Shown: piece by piece, positions 17,758 through 26,347 of the stretch
How the letters are laid out: every line of letters starts with the position of its first letter
How positions within the stretch are numbered: position 1 is the first letter of the stretch
From: Thiomonas intermedia
GTDB taxonomy: Bacteria; Pseudomonadota; Gammaproteobacteria; Burkholderiales; Burkholderiaceae_C
DNA: 64,000 nucleotides
Direction: 5' to 3'
Assembly (NCBI RefSeq): GCF_002028405.1
Contig: NZ_CP020046.1
Location: forward strand, 248,001 to 312,000
Notes under the pieces: model-generated
The model's input: the letters and a program-made list of their open reading frames with translations, nothing else
Told to the model about the DNA's origin: nothing
Databases searched by the model: none
Program-made: the position numbers and the translations under genes

Positions 17758-18183
17758 ATGACCGCTATCCGCATCTATCACAACCCGCAATGCGGCACGT
17801 CGCGCAATGTGCTGGCGCTGATACGCCACGCCGGCATCGAGCCCGACATCGTGGACTATCTCAAGACGCCGCCCGACCGCGCCACCCTGCTTGCCCTGAT
17901 GTCGGCCCTGCAGATGTCGCCCCGGCAACTGCTGCGGCGCAAAGGCACGCCCTTCGAGGCGCTCGGCCTCGACGACACCACACTGACGGACGATGCTCTG
18001 GTCGAAGCCATGATGGCCCATCCCATCCTGATGGAGCGCCCCATCGTCGTCTCGCCCAAGGGCGTCCGGCTGTGTCGTCCGTCAGAAACCGTGCTCGAGC
18101 TGTTGCCCGCCGGGCCGCTGCCGCCCTTCAGCAAGGAGGACGGCGAGGTGGTGATCGGCGAAGACGGCCGACGCGTCGGCTGA
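17758..18183 (+). CDS. arsC: Arsenate reductase, glutaredoxin-dependent type
   Basis: A 141-aa ArsC of the E. coli R773/ArsC-Spx family. The active-site stretch is YHNPQCGTSRN with catalytic Cys12; LKTPP and the RPIVVSPKGVRLCRP region carry the arginines that hold arsenate. It uses glutathione and glutaredoxin, unlike the phosphatase-type ArsC at 3689. The ATG at 17758 directly follows the upstream stop; longer upstream starts would overlap the VOC gene. It is the last gene of the permease operon and converges on the Crp/Fnr gene with only 9 bp between. Confidence 0.9.
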   Translation: MTAIRIYHNPQCGTSRNVLALIRHAGIEPDIVDYLKTPPDRATLLALMSALQMSPRQLLRRKGTPFEALGLDDTTLTDDALVEAMMAHPILMERPIVVSPKGVRLCRPSETVLELLPAGPLPPFSKEDGEVVIGEDGRRVG

Positions 18184-18192
18184 TCCGCGCGT

Positions 18193-18825
18193 TCACCCCG
18201 ACGCCTGGCCGCGATGCAACTGCCCGTCGCGCAGCACCACCACCCCTTCGCGTTGCAACACGGCCAAGGTGCGGTAAAGCGCCTCGGGCGTGAGGCCGAG
18301 TTCGTCGGCCCAGTCCTTGCGCAGGGCGGGCAGCGCGAGCACGCCGTCCCGGCCTTCGGTCTCCAGCGCATGCAGCACCCGCTCGCGTGCCGTGTGCAAG
18401 GACAGGCGCTCGCAGCGCAGGCGAGCGTCGCGCAACTGCTGCGCCATCCGCCCCGCCCACCACAGCGCCAGGGCGTTCGATTCGGCCATGGTCGCCAGCA
18501 GGGGCGCCCGGGCGAAGCTCCAGGCCAGTCCATCCTGCGCCACCCAGGCGTCGCAGTGATACGCCGGAGCCTGCAGACTGGCCTCGGCCAGAAAGCCCTG
18601 GCGCACGCGCTGCAGCACGATCAGCCGACCATCGGCCGAAGCACGCTGCAGGCGCACCTCGCCCCGCTCGATCCAGAACACGCGCTCGGGAGCCTCACCT
18701 CGCGCGAACACGGTTTGCCCGGCCTGCAGACGATGGGGACGGGCCAGGGCGCGCAAGGCAGGTGGCCAGTCTGCGGGGGCATCGGCGGCTTCCCCGCTCC
18801 ATACGGCTGACATGATTGAAATCAT
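18193..18825 (-). CDS. Crp/Fnr-family transcription regulator
   Basis: A 210-aa regulator: cyclic-nucleotide-binding-type barrel (about residues 20-120), long dimer helix, and a winged helix whose recognition helix reads TPEALYRTL, keeping the Glu and Arg that contact Fnr/Crp half sites. It has no N-terminal cysteine cluster, so it is not an oxygen-sensing FNR; only Cys91 and Cys137 or so are present. Start at 18825 or at Met5 (18813). Both lie in a palindrome with TGAT-N4-ATCA half sites, pointing to autoregulation. Divergent from the cytochrome c' gene. Confidence 0.82.
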   Translation of the reverse strand: MISIMSAVWSGEAADAPADWPPALRALARPHRLQAGQTVFARGEAPERVFWIERGEVRLQRASADGRLIVLQRVRQGFLAEASLQAPAYHCDAWVAQDGLAWSFARAPLLATMAESNALALWWAGRMAQQLRDARLRCERLSLHTARERVLHALETEGRDGVLALPALRKDWADELGLTPEALYRTLAVLQREGVVVLRDGQLHRGQASG

Positions 18826-18826
18826 G
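18811..18826. promoter_or_regulatory. Fnr/Crp-type palindrome over the regulator start
   Basis: CATGAT at 18811-18816, TGAA, ATCATG at 18821-18826: a perfect palindrome containing TGAT-N4-ATCA, the core of Fnr-type sites. It covers the start codons of the Crp/Fnr gene and lies about 85 bp before the divergent cytochrome gene. A regulator bound here could repress itself and activate the cytochrome-MBL pair. Confidence 0.5.
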
Positions 18827-18903
18827 GACAGATGCTAGCCCCGGGCCTCACCATGCGGTGTTGCCGTCAACCCTATCCATCTTTATCTCTCTCCCCGTTT
18901 GTC

Positions 18904-19446
18904 ATGACCCCAAGTGTCCTTTTCCAACGCCTGACCCTCGCCTGCCTCGCCGCCGGCCTCGGCATGCCCCTCGCCCAGGCACAAACCGCAGCGCCCATGC
19001 CGCACGACATGGCGCAGCACGGCATGCCTCAACATGCCATGCCACCTGCCGCGGTGACCCAACAAGCCGCACCCAAGGCCGACGATCGCAAGGCCGTGCA
19101 CTTTCCCGCCGCCGCAAAACGCGCGACGCTTGCCGAGATGCGCGCGCACCTGCAGGCACTGGGCGACATTCAAATGGCCCTGTCCAGGAATGAATACGAA
19201 CTCGCCGCACGGCTGGCCGAAAACAAGCTCGGGCTGAGTTCCATGCATGGCGACATGTACGACTCAGCCCGCTACATGCCCGCCGGCATGCGCGAATTGG
19301 GTTATGCCATGCACCAGAGCGCCAGTCAGTTCGCGGTGATCGCACAGGACGCCAGCGTCAGCGGCGATCTGCGTCCCGCGATTGCCGCCTTGGCCAAAGT
19401 CAACCAGAACTGCGTGGCCTGCCACGCAGCCTACAAGCTGAAGTAG
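18904..19446 (+). CDS. Periplasmic cytochrome c'-like haem protein
   Basis: A 180-aa secreted protein: signal peptide 1-26, a Met/His-rich linker (residues 31-48, five Met and four His), a helical domain, and a single haem motif CVACH at 170-174 ten residues before the end, as in cytochrome c' four-helix bundles. Cytochromes c' bind NO or act in electron transfer; the Met/His-rich linker might bind Cu(I) or Ag(I) (inference). The ATG at 18904 gives the best signal peptide. It is 20 bp from the MBL gene, forming a two-gene unit. Confidence 0.75.
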   Translation: MTPSVLFQRLTLACLAAGLGMPLAQAQTAAPMPHDMAQHGMPQHAMPPAAVTQQAAPKADDRKAVHFPAAAKRATLAEMRAHLQALGDIQMALSRNEYELAARLAENKLGLSSMHGDMYDSARYMPAGMRELGYAMHQSASQFAVIAQDASVSGDLRPAIAALAKVNQNCVACHAAYKLK

Positions 19447-19466
19447 ACCCGTCCAGGAAGCCCACC

Positions 19467-20411
19467 ATGTTCCAGACCCTAGCCAAAACATTCGCAACCC
19501 TCGCCCTGGCGGCCGCGGCCATCACCGCGCAGGCCAGCGTGCTGCAGCCCGTGAAAGTCGCCGACAACATCTACGCCCTCGTCGGCCCTCTCGGCCAGCG
19601 CGACGCGGCCAATGCCGGCGACAACGCCACGTTCGGCGCCATCGTCACCCCCGACGGCGTGATTCTCATCGACAGCGGCGCTGGCAACGCTGGCGCCCAA
19701 CTCATTGCCAAAGCGCTGCATACCGTCACCGACAAGCCGGTGCGGTGGGTGATCAACACGGGAAGCCAGGACCATCGCTGGCTAGGCAACGCCTGGTTTG
19801 CCGCACAGGGCGCAAAAATCATCGCGCTGGCGACAACCGTCGATGTCGAGCAGGCCAACGCTGAGAAGGAAATGCAGTCGCTCAAAATGCAATTCGGCGT
19901 CAACGCTGAAGACTTCAAACCCCTGACCAGCCCAGATCCGCTACCCGGCAATGAAGCCAAGCTCACCCTCGGCGGCGTCTCACTGGAGCTGCGCCACTTT
20001 GGCACCGGACACTTCCCCGGCGATGCCGTGGTGTGGATGCCCAGCCAGCGCATTGCCTTCAGTGGCGATCTCGTCTTCGTAGACCGCATGCTCGGTGTGC
20101 TGGACAACGGCAGTCGCGTTGATCAATGGGCACAGACTTTCAAGACGTTCGCCTCCACCCTCAAGCCCGAGATCATCGTTCCCGGCCACGGCAAGCCTTG
20201 CAGCCTGGCCAAGGCGCAGGCTGAAACCGGCGACTATCTCGACTGGCTGGTGCGCGAGGTCAAACCCGCCGCAGAGAGCATGGACGATCTGGAAAAGACC
20301 GTGAACCGCGTCGCGGCAGCAACGCCCGAGGCGTTTCTCAAGCTCAATAACGCCGAGGGCATCAACAAGAAGAACATCAACCGCACCTACCTGGAATTCC
20401 AGATGCAGTAA
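19467..20411 (+). CDS. Secreted MBL-fold protein, quinoprotein-relay/SoxH-like, altered metal motif
   Basis: A 314-aa metallo-beta-lactamase-fold protein with a signal peptide (1-24). The usual HxHxDH zinc motif is replaced by NTGSQDHRWLGN (residues 97-108), leaving His103, whereas the later ligand positions His182 (GTGHFPGDAV), Asp201 (FSGDLVF) and His241 (VPGHGKP) are kept. The layout resembles MBL proteins linked to SoxH and quinoprotein relay systems. Only one metal site is likely to be complete. Its pairing with a c-type haem protein suggests a periplasmic redox or thiol role, unproven. Confidence 0.7.
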   Translation: MFQTLAKTFATLALAAAAITAQASVLQPVKVADNIYALVGPLGQRDAANAGDNATFGAIVTPDGVILIDSGAGNAGAQLIAKALHTVTDKPVRWVINTGSQDHRWLGNAWFAAQGAKIIALATTVDVEQANAEKEMQSLKMQFGVNAEDFKPLTSPDPLPGNEAKLTLGGVSLELRHFGTGHFPGDAVVWMPSQRIAFSGDLVFVDRMLGVLDNGSRVDQWAQTFKTFASTLKPEIIVPGHGKPCSLAKAQAETGDYLDWLVREVKPAAESMDDLEKTVNRVAAATPEAFLKLNNAEGINKKNINRTYLEFQMQ

Positions 20412-20430
20412 GCCAACGGCACGGGTGGCA

Positions 20431-21120
20431 TCAGATGCCCAGAGCGTCCAGCTCCTGGTAGGCGTTGCGCAGCCAGGTTTTCACCCGCTGGCGCTCCAGA
20501 AGACCCATGTCGTGCACAACGGCGCTGTGCGTAGCGGCCCAGAAGCTGCTGCTGGCGGCGTCGATCTTGATCATGGCGGCTTCGTGCAGCCGCCTGAGCG
20601 GCATGATGCGGGCGCCCAGATCCAGGGCTCGCTGCTTCTGGCCCGACTGCTCCAGGATGCCGAAGTCGTCACCGCGCAACTGGTTGAGCACCAGCACGAT
20701 GTCCAGGCGTGCGCCGAAGCGGTCGAGCAGTGTGCGCAACAAATCGACGGAATCGCGGCCCGAATCCATCACGTGCCAGTAGCGGATTTGCAGGCCAAGT
20801 TCGGGGGCGAGGTCGAGCAGGCCGGAATCCTCCATCCATCGCTCCAGCGCCGCCTGCGTTTGCGCGGCCAGATCGACGAGCACGCGCCGTTCCGGCTCGG
20901 CTAGGGCGGCTTCGACGAGGCCATCCAGACTCTCGTAACGATCGACCACCACAGGCGAGGTGTAGTCGGCATAAAAGCGCAGCAGCGCTCCGTGAGATCT
21001 GTCCGAGTCGAAGCCGACAAAAGGCAGGCCATGATCAATGCAGTACTGAGCCAGCAAACGCGCCATCAGCGACTTGCCGACGCCGCCCTTTTCACCGCCA
21101 ATCAGGTGGATCCAGCGCAT
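20431..21120 (-). CDS. Orphan ParA/MinD-type P-loop ATPase
   Basis: A 229-aa protein starting MRWIHLIGGEKGGVGKS: the deviant Walker A box of the ParA/MinD family (residues 8-16). Later parts include a DLAAQTQAALERW segment at Walker B. No parB, minE or plasmid genes adjoin it. The ATG at 21120 has GGGAG six bases upstream; an ATG two codons earlier is less well placed. Relatives are annotated as mobilisation or division-plane ATPases; the role here is unknown. It converges on the MBL gene, the stop lying in a GGCATC-A-GATGCC palindrome. Confidence 0.7.
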   Translation of the reverse strand: MRWIHLIGGEKGGVGKSLMARLLAQYCIDHGLPFVGFDSDRSHGALLRFYADYTSPVVVDRYESLDGLVEAALAEPERRVLVDLAAQTQAALERWMEDSGLLDLAPELGLQIRYWHVMDSGRDSVDLLRTLLDRFGARLDIVLVLNQLRGDDFGILEQSGQKQRALDLGARIMPLRRLHEAAMIKIDAASSSFWAATHSAVVHDMGLLERQRVKTWLRNAYQELDALGI

Positions 21121-21263
21121 CTTCATCTCCCGAATATCTGCCGCACAGCGGCCGTTGATTAACACCGATGGCGCAGCGGCACGGCGTCAAGCCACCCACT
21201 GTTGATCGCGCTGCGACATCGCCTGCTGCGCACACGCAAAATGCGTGCCCCGCCTGACCTGCC

Positions 21264-22589
21264 TCATCGCCTGGCGACATGCGGCGGCGCCGATGCCGCC
21301 ACGAGCAGATCCCGGGCATGGCAGGTGCGATTGCGGCCCAACTCCTTGGCACGGTAGAGGGCCAGATCGGCCTGATCGAGCAGTTTGTGCATCAGCGAGA
21401 GATCCTGGGGATAGCTCGCCAGCCCGATGCTCACGGTCACCGCGGGCATGCCGAGCTCGCCCTCCCAGTCTTTGGCTTCGAGCGCGGCATGAATGTCGGC
21501 CGCGATGGCGTCGGCCTTCTCGCGGTCGGCGCCGGGGAAAACCAGAATGAACTCCTCGCCGCCCGAACGGTAGAGGTAGTCGCAGGTGCGCACGGTTTCG
21601 CGCAGCAGCATGGCCACCTGGTGCAGCACCTCGTCGCCCTGCGCATGACCGAATCGGTCATTGACCGATTTGAAGGCGTCGATGTCGAGCACGCCCAGAC
21701 TGAGCTGTTCACCCGTGCGCTCGGAAAGTGCCATCTGGTGGCTGAGGAAGGCCATGCCGGCGCGGCGATTGGGGAGCTGGGTCAGATCGTCGATGCTGGC
21801 CAGTTTCTCCAGGCGCAACTCCAGCAGCTTGCGATCGGTGACGTTCTGCACCATGCCGACCACCCGCGTGGGTCTGCCCTGGGCATCGCGCTCGCAGACC
21901 TGCCCGCGATCGTGCACCCAGATGTCGTGTCCGTTGCGGTTGCGCAGCCGGTACTCGGCCTCGAATCGCATCAGGCGCCCGCGCAGATGCTGTTCGATCA
22001 GCGACATCACCTGATCCCGATCATCCGGATGGATGTTGCGCTTCCAGGTATCGACATGCGGGGCCATCTCATCGGGACCGTAGCCAAGCATGCGCTTGAG
22101 CTGCGGGCTGAAATAGACCTCGTCGGTGCGCATATTCCAGTCCCACAGACCATCCATCGCCAGGTTGAGCGCGAAGCGCAGACGCTCGTCCTGCGTACCG
22201 GCCGGCCCCTCCAGGCTCATGCGTCGGCTGATGTCGCGCGCCACCGAAAGAAAATACTCGCGCCCGCCCAGGGTGAATGCGGTGGTGTTGACTTCCACCG
22301 GCACTTCGCCGCCGTCTTTGTGGCGGTGCCGCCCCAGGAAGGTGTAGCACGATGCCCCTCGGATGACCCCGGCAATATCGGCCCACTGCGGCAGACCCGT
22401 CACGTCCATCTGCAGGCTGAGCACCGAGTGATTCAACACTTCGCCCGACTCCAGACCGAGGCTGGCATGGGCACTGGGGTTGCACCACAGAATGTTCGAG
22501 GTGATCGGGTCGAGCAGGTAGACCGCATCGGCCATGTTCCCGAACAGCACCCCCAGTGAAGGCAGACCCTCTTGCAACGCACACCTCAT
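21264..22589 (-). CDS. PAS-PAS-GGDEF diguanylate cyclase
   Basis: A 441-aa cytoplasmic protein with two PAS domains (about residues 10-120 and 135-255) and a GGDEF domain (about 265-430). The active motif is GGEEF (343-347), and the RxxD inhibitory site lies five residues before it (RTCD), so both synthesis of c-di-GMP and product inhibition look intact. No EAL domain. No membrane helix is seen, so the signal is probably cytoplasmic redox or a small ligand. The start MRCALQEG is chosen; in-frame codons upstream exist and ribosome sites are weak. Confidence 0.85.
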   Translation of the reverse strand: MRCALQEGLPSLGVLFGNMADAVYLLDPITSNILWCNPSAHASLGLESGEVLNHSVLSLQMDVTGLPQWADIAGVIRGASCYTFLGRHRHKDGGEVPVEVNTTAFTLGGREYFLSVARDISRRMSLEGPAGTQDERLRFALNLAMDGLWDWNMRTDEVYFSPQLKRMLGYGPDEMAPHVDTWKRNIHPDDRDQVMSLIEQHLRGRLMRFEAEYRLRNRNGHDIWVHDRGQVCERDAQGRPTRVVGMVQNVTDRKLLELRLEKLASIDDLTQLPNRRAGMAFLSHQMALSERTGEQLSLGVLDIDAFKSVNDRFGHAQGDEVLHQVAMLLRETVRTCDYLYRSGGEEFILVFPGADREKADAIAADIHAALEAKDWEGELGMPAVTVSIGLASYPQDLSLMHKLLDQADLALYRAKELGRNRTCHARDLLVAASAPPHVARR

Positions 22590-22840
22590 GATGATCGCTT
22601 GAACAGGACATCCCGGCATGAACGCGGCACGTCGGCCCGGGATAGCCTGACGATCAGCTTGCAGCCTCGCCTTGGCGGAGCACAAGTAACCCAGTGTAAT
22701 CGGCGCCGCCTGCCGCTGGACTTCCTCTCCAGAGGTATCGCTTGTGACGGTTGGTGAGCAGACCTTGCGCCGTCGGCGCGAAAGCCTAAGTTGAATGCAT
22801 CAGTCCGTGCGAATGCACGGATTCACCAACGGGATTCATC

Positions 22841-23014
22841 ATGGGCACAAAACTCTATATCGCGGGCCTTGCGGTGCTGCTCGTCGTCTGTCTGGCCATC
22901 GGTTTCGACATGGGCTACAGCCATGTCTTCGCGGCCGGCGCCCATCACGTGCCGGATCAGAGCGTGGCGCAGGTTCCGCCAAGCGCGGCGAGCACGCCGG
23001 CGCACTCGGGCTGA
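22841..23014 (+). CDS. Small single-helix membrane protein (57 aa), unknown
   Basis: ATG at 22841 to TGA at 23014. The peptide has one strongly hydrophobic segment (residues 5-21, YIAGLAVLLVVCLAIGF) followed by FDMGYSHVF and a Pro/Ala/Ser-rich tail. No family is recognised. It lies alone between the cyclase and cysM, converging on cysM with 7 bp between stops. GC content and codon choice fit the surroundings. The ribosome site (GGGA) is weak. Confidence 0.45.
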   Translation: MGTKLYIAGLAVLLVVCLAIGFDMGYSHVFAAGAHHVPDQSVAQVPPSAASTPAHSG

Positions 23015-23021
23015 AGCAGGG

Positions 23022-23924
23022 TCAAGCCGGAAAGACGCCCGTGCTGAGATAGCGGTCACCGCGGTCGCAGACCACGAAGACGATGGTGGCGTTCTCCACC
23101 TCGCGGGCTATGCGCAGCGCCACTTCGCAGGCGCCCGCCGCGCTGATGCCGCAGAACAGGCCCTCCTCGCGCGCCAGCTTGCGCGCCATATTCTCGGCTG
23201 CGGCCTGGCTGACATATTCCAGCCGGTCGACCCGCTGCGGCTCGTAGATTTTGGGCAGGTATTCCTGCGGCCATTTGCGGATGCCCGGAATGCTAGACCC
23301 CTCCTCCGGCTGGGCGCCGATGATCTGCACCGCGGGGTTCTGCGACTTGAGATAGTGGGATACGCCGGTGATCGTCCCGGTGGTGCCCATGGCGCTGACG
23401 AAGTGGGTGATCCGGCCGAAGGTATCGCGCCAGATCTCGGGCCCGGTGGTCTCGAAGTGCGCGCGCGGGTTGTCGGCATTGGCGAACTGATCGAGCATCA
23501 GTCCCTTGCCCTCGCGCTGCATCTGCTCGGCCAGGTCGCGGGCATACTCCATGCCGCCGCTCTTGGGCGTGAGCAGCAGCTCGGCACCGAAGGCCTTCAT
23601 GGTCTGGGCGCGCTCGATGCTGAGATTCTCGGGCATGATGAGCACCATGCGGTAGCCGAGAATCGCGGCGGCCATGGCCAGCGCAATGCCGGTGTTGCCC
23701 GAGGTCGCCTCGATCAGGGTATCGCCGGGCTTGATGGTCCCGCGCTCCTGGGCGCGGCGAATCATGGAGATCGCCGCGCGATCCTTCACCGAGCCCGCGG
23801 GATTGTTGCCTTCGAGCTTGCCAAGGATCACATTGCCGCGCCGCGCGTTGTCGGCACCGGGAACACGCTGCAACTGCACCAAGGGTGTGTTGCCGATCAC
23901 CTCGTCGATGGTGAGGTAGTGCAT
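23022..23924 (-). CDS. cysM: Cysteine synthase B
   Basis: A 300-aa PLP enzyme making cysteine (or S-sulfocysteine) from O-acetylserine and sulfide or thiosulfate. PLP lysine is Lys47 in NPAGSVKDRAA; the phosphate loop TSGNTGIA and GTTGTITG follow. The sequence keeps the CysM-type KWPQEYLP segment. The ATG at 23924 has AGGAG six bases upstream; a TTG one codon earlier is less likely. It follows hemY with 42 bp between, possibly in the same transcript as the hem cluster. Confidence 0.9.
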   Translation of the reverse strand: MHYLTIDEVIGNTPLVQLQRVPGADNARRGNVILGKLEGNNPAGSVKDRAAISMIRRAQERGTIKPGDTLIEATSGNTGIALAMAAAILGYRMVLIMPENLSIERAQTMKAFGAELLLTPKSGGMEYARDLAEQMQREGKGLMLDQFANADNPRAHFETTGPEIWRDTFGRITHFVSAMGTTGTITGVSHYLKSQNPAVQIIGAQPEEGSSIPGIRKWPQEYLPKIYEPQRVDRLEYVSQAAAENMARKLAREEGLFCGISAAGACEVALRIAREVENATIVFVVCDRGDRYLSTGVFPA

Positions 23925-23966
23925 CAAGATCTCCTGATTGGAATGGCTGGTGCTGCGCGACGGGCC

Positions 23967-25190
23967 TCAGCCCTGCCCGGCCCCCCGGCCGGGCATGTCG
24001 AGGGCCGAGAGATCGAGTGCGGCCGCACGCCAATGGCGCTGCGCCTGGTCCTCGCGCTCGATGCCTTCGAGCAGATGCGCCAGCGCGGCGTGAATCTGGC
24101 CCCGAAGGCGGCCTTCGTCGTCGCTGCAGGCCTGAATGGCCTTTTGCAGATGCTGCTGCGCCTTGCCCCAGAGCTGCAGTTCGGCGCATGCGGCCCCCGC
24201 GAGGAAATGGGCCTGGGCCTCCTGCGGCCAGCGTCCGAGCCATTGTTCGGTCTGGGCCACGAATCCGGCATCGATGCCCGACAGCATGCCGCGCAGGGAG
24301 GGCATGAACAAGCCCGGCTCTGCCTGCGCGCGGTTCAGGGCCGCGATGAGCAAGGCTCGCGCCTCGTCGAGTGCCTGGGCTGCCGCGAAGCCGCGAGCGG
24401 CGGCAACCACCAGGGCCGGATCGCCGCGCTCCTGTGCGGTGAGCTGACTCCAGGTGCCGCGCAAGATCTGCGGATCGTCGCCCGCCTGCCGCAGAAGGCC
24501 GGTTGCCGCGGTGTGCAACATGGCCTGGGCCGCCGCCGAATGCAGCGCGCCATGCTTGAGCAGGGTCCGCGCCAACCGCAGCACGGCCTTGTGATCGGAC
24601 AGCTTGCGCGCGGCCTGAAGCTCGATGCGCAGGGCGTGCGTGCGCCGCTGCACACCGGCGGGCAGCGCGCGCAACTGCGCCAGCGCCTCGCGCGGCTGTT
24701 TCGCGTCGAGTTGCCACTGCGCCTGCAGCAAAGCCGCCGCATCCTGCGCCTGCGGCGGCAGCTGGGCCAGATAGGCGTCGCGCCGGTCATAGGCCTGGAG
24801 CTGCTGGGCGGACTGGGCGGCGGTCATCAAGGCCGCCGCCGCGAAATCTTCAAACTCGGCTGCGCGCTGCGCGGCACGCTCGGCACGGCGGAATCGACCG
24901 CCGAAGTAGTCGTACATGCCGTTGTGCAGCGCCTGGGCGGCCAGCCGCAGGCGCCGCCGCGCACGGAACTCGGCCGCTGCCCGGGGCATACCGAACAAAA
25001 GAGCCAGCCCGCGCAGCATCAGATGGAACACGACGAAACCAAGCAGCACCAGCACGACCGCAAAGTTCAGCGAGATGTCCAGCCGCCAGGGCGGCAGCAG
25101 CACGGCAATGTTGCCGGTGTTGAGCGTGGTGCCCAGCGCCACCAGGACCGCGGCCGCCGCCAGGATCAAGACCCAGAAGAGCCAACGCAT
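23967..25190 (-). CDS. hemY: HemY-like membrane tetratricopeptide protein
   Basis: A 407-aa inner-membrane protein. Two helices at the N-terminus (about residues 3-24 and 40-65, including the HemY_N pattern FGMPRAAAEFRARRRLRLA) are followed by TPR-like helical repeats to the end. It is the proteobacterial HemY of the hemCDXY cluster, proposed to organise late haem synthesis; it is not the protoporphyrinogen oxidase of the same name. Start overlaps the hemX stop (25190). Confidence 0.88.
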   Translation of the reverse strand: MRWLFWVLILAAAAVLVALGTTLNTGNIAVLLPPWRLDISLNFAVVLVLLGFVVFHLMLRGLALLFGMPRAAAEFRARRRLRLAAQALHNGMYDYFGGRFRRAERAAQRAAEFEDFAAAALMTAAQSAQQLQAYDRRDAYLAQLPPQAQDAAALLQAQWQLDAKQPREALAQLRALPAGVQRRTHALRIELQAARKLSDHKAVLRLARTLLKHGALHSAAAQAMLHTAATGLLRQAGDDPQILRGTWSQLTAQERGDPALVVAAARGFAAAQALDEARALLIAALNRAQAEPGLFMPSLRGMLSGIDAGFVAQTEQWLGRWPQEAQAHFLAGAACAELQLWGKAQQHLQKAIQACSDDEGRLRGQIHAALAHLLEGIEREDQAQRHWRAAALDLSALDMPGRGAGQG

Positions 25191-26338
25191 CAGGGCGCCC
25201 CGCTGTCCAGGGTGGAAAGCACCGCCAAGGATTCGAGATTGGCCGCAGGATTGGCCGAAAGATCAAGCTGCGAGGCCTGCCGGGCCAGGGACAGGGCCTG
25301 CACCATGCGCGGCTGACGCCTGTCGAAGTAGGTTTTCAGCGCCTCGTCGATCCCTCGCATATCGCTGCGATAGGCCACGGCGTTGCGCGAAAGCAGATCG
25401 AGCCTGGCGTTGAGAATGCGCAGCTTGAGGTTTTCGCGCAGAAATTCACCCTGCTCCGGCGACGCCAGAAGGGCGTCGCGCGAATCGACGCGGGTGACGC
25501 CGAACAACTGCACCAGCGACGTGCGGAACCGCTCGAACCATGCCCCCATCCAGGGCGCCCAGCGCGGACCCGCCGCCGACGCCGAGGCCGCACCGACAGG
25601 CGCCGCGTCGGGCGCGTGCGCCTCGTGCAGGGGAGCGGCCGAGGAAATCAATCGCAGATCATCGACCAGAGCGGCCAGATCGTTGAGCTTGTGGGCCGCC
25701 GCCGCGATGTCCGGGGTGACGGCGCTGCGCAGTCGGGCGAGATCGGTCTGCACCGCGCGCCGAAGAATCTGGGCTTTGGGATTGGGCGATCGCGCCAGCC
25801 GTGCGTCGGCGCTTTGCAGCGTGGCGATCAAGGGCTGCACATTGCCGACCAACTGCGCCTGCTGCTGCGCCAGCGCGATGAGCTGGCCGGTCTCGGACAG
25901 TCGCGCCTGATCGCGGCTCTTGGCGAAGTCTTCGTACAGCGCCTCCAGAGCCTGGCGCTGCGCGGCGAAATCCTGCTGGCGCGATTCCAGCACGGCGATC
26001 CGTGCGGTCAGATCGCGCACGGAATCGCTGGCCTGCCTGGTGAGCGTCTTGGCCTCGATGGCATTGGTCGTAGCTGCCTGCAGCCGCTGGGCGATTTCAG
26101 ACTGGGTGGCATACAAGCGGCTGTTCAACCACGCCGCCATGACCACCAGCCCGATGATAAGGGCGACGAGCACCGGCCACACCCAGCGCGCGCCGGGCAG
26201 GCCTGCGATCGCCGGGTGAGCGCCCGAGGTTGAGGGCGTATCGGCGAGGCTGGCCGGCGCAGGCGTCACGCGCTCGGCGGGCGCCGTGCCGACCGCCGAG
26301 GAAGGCTCTGCCGCGGAAGGGGTGCTGGACTCAGTCAT
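25190..26338 (-). CDS. hemX: HemX-like protein
   Basis: A 382-aa protein with a Pro/Ala/Ser-rich cytoplasmic N-terminus, one membrane helix (about residues 53-70, WPVLVALIIGLVVMAAW), a coiled-coil section rich in Gln/Ala and a C-terminal periplasmic HemX domain. Often misannotated as uroporphyrinogen-III methyltransferase; the methylase domain is absent. Located between hemD and hemY, overlapping the latter by one base. Confidence 0.88.
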   Translation of the reverse strand: MTESSTPSAAEPSSAVGTAPAERVTPAPASLADTPSTSGAHPAIAGLPGARWVWPVLVALIIGLVVMAAWLNSRLYATQSEIAQRLQAATTNAIEAKTLTRQASDSVRDLTARIAVLESRQQDFAAQRQALEALYEDFAKSRDQARLSETGQLIALAQQQAQLVGNVQPLIATLQSADARLARSPNPKAQILRRAVQTDLARLRSAVTPDIAAAAHKLNDLAALVDDLRLISSAAPLHEAHAPDAAPVGAASASAAGPRWAPWMGAWFERFRTSLVQLFGVTRVDSRDALLASPEQGEFLRENLKLRILNARLDLLSRNAVAYRSDMRGIDEALKTYFDRRQPRMVQALSLARQASQLDLSANPAANLESLAVLSTLDSGAP

Positions 26339-26347
26339 GCAGGCATT

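Noticed and set aside
22791-25316. 841-codon open frame on the plus strand across cysM and hemY
   Set aside because: Antisense to clear cysM and hemY genes; composition is Arg/Gly/Gln-rich as expected for a GC shadow.
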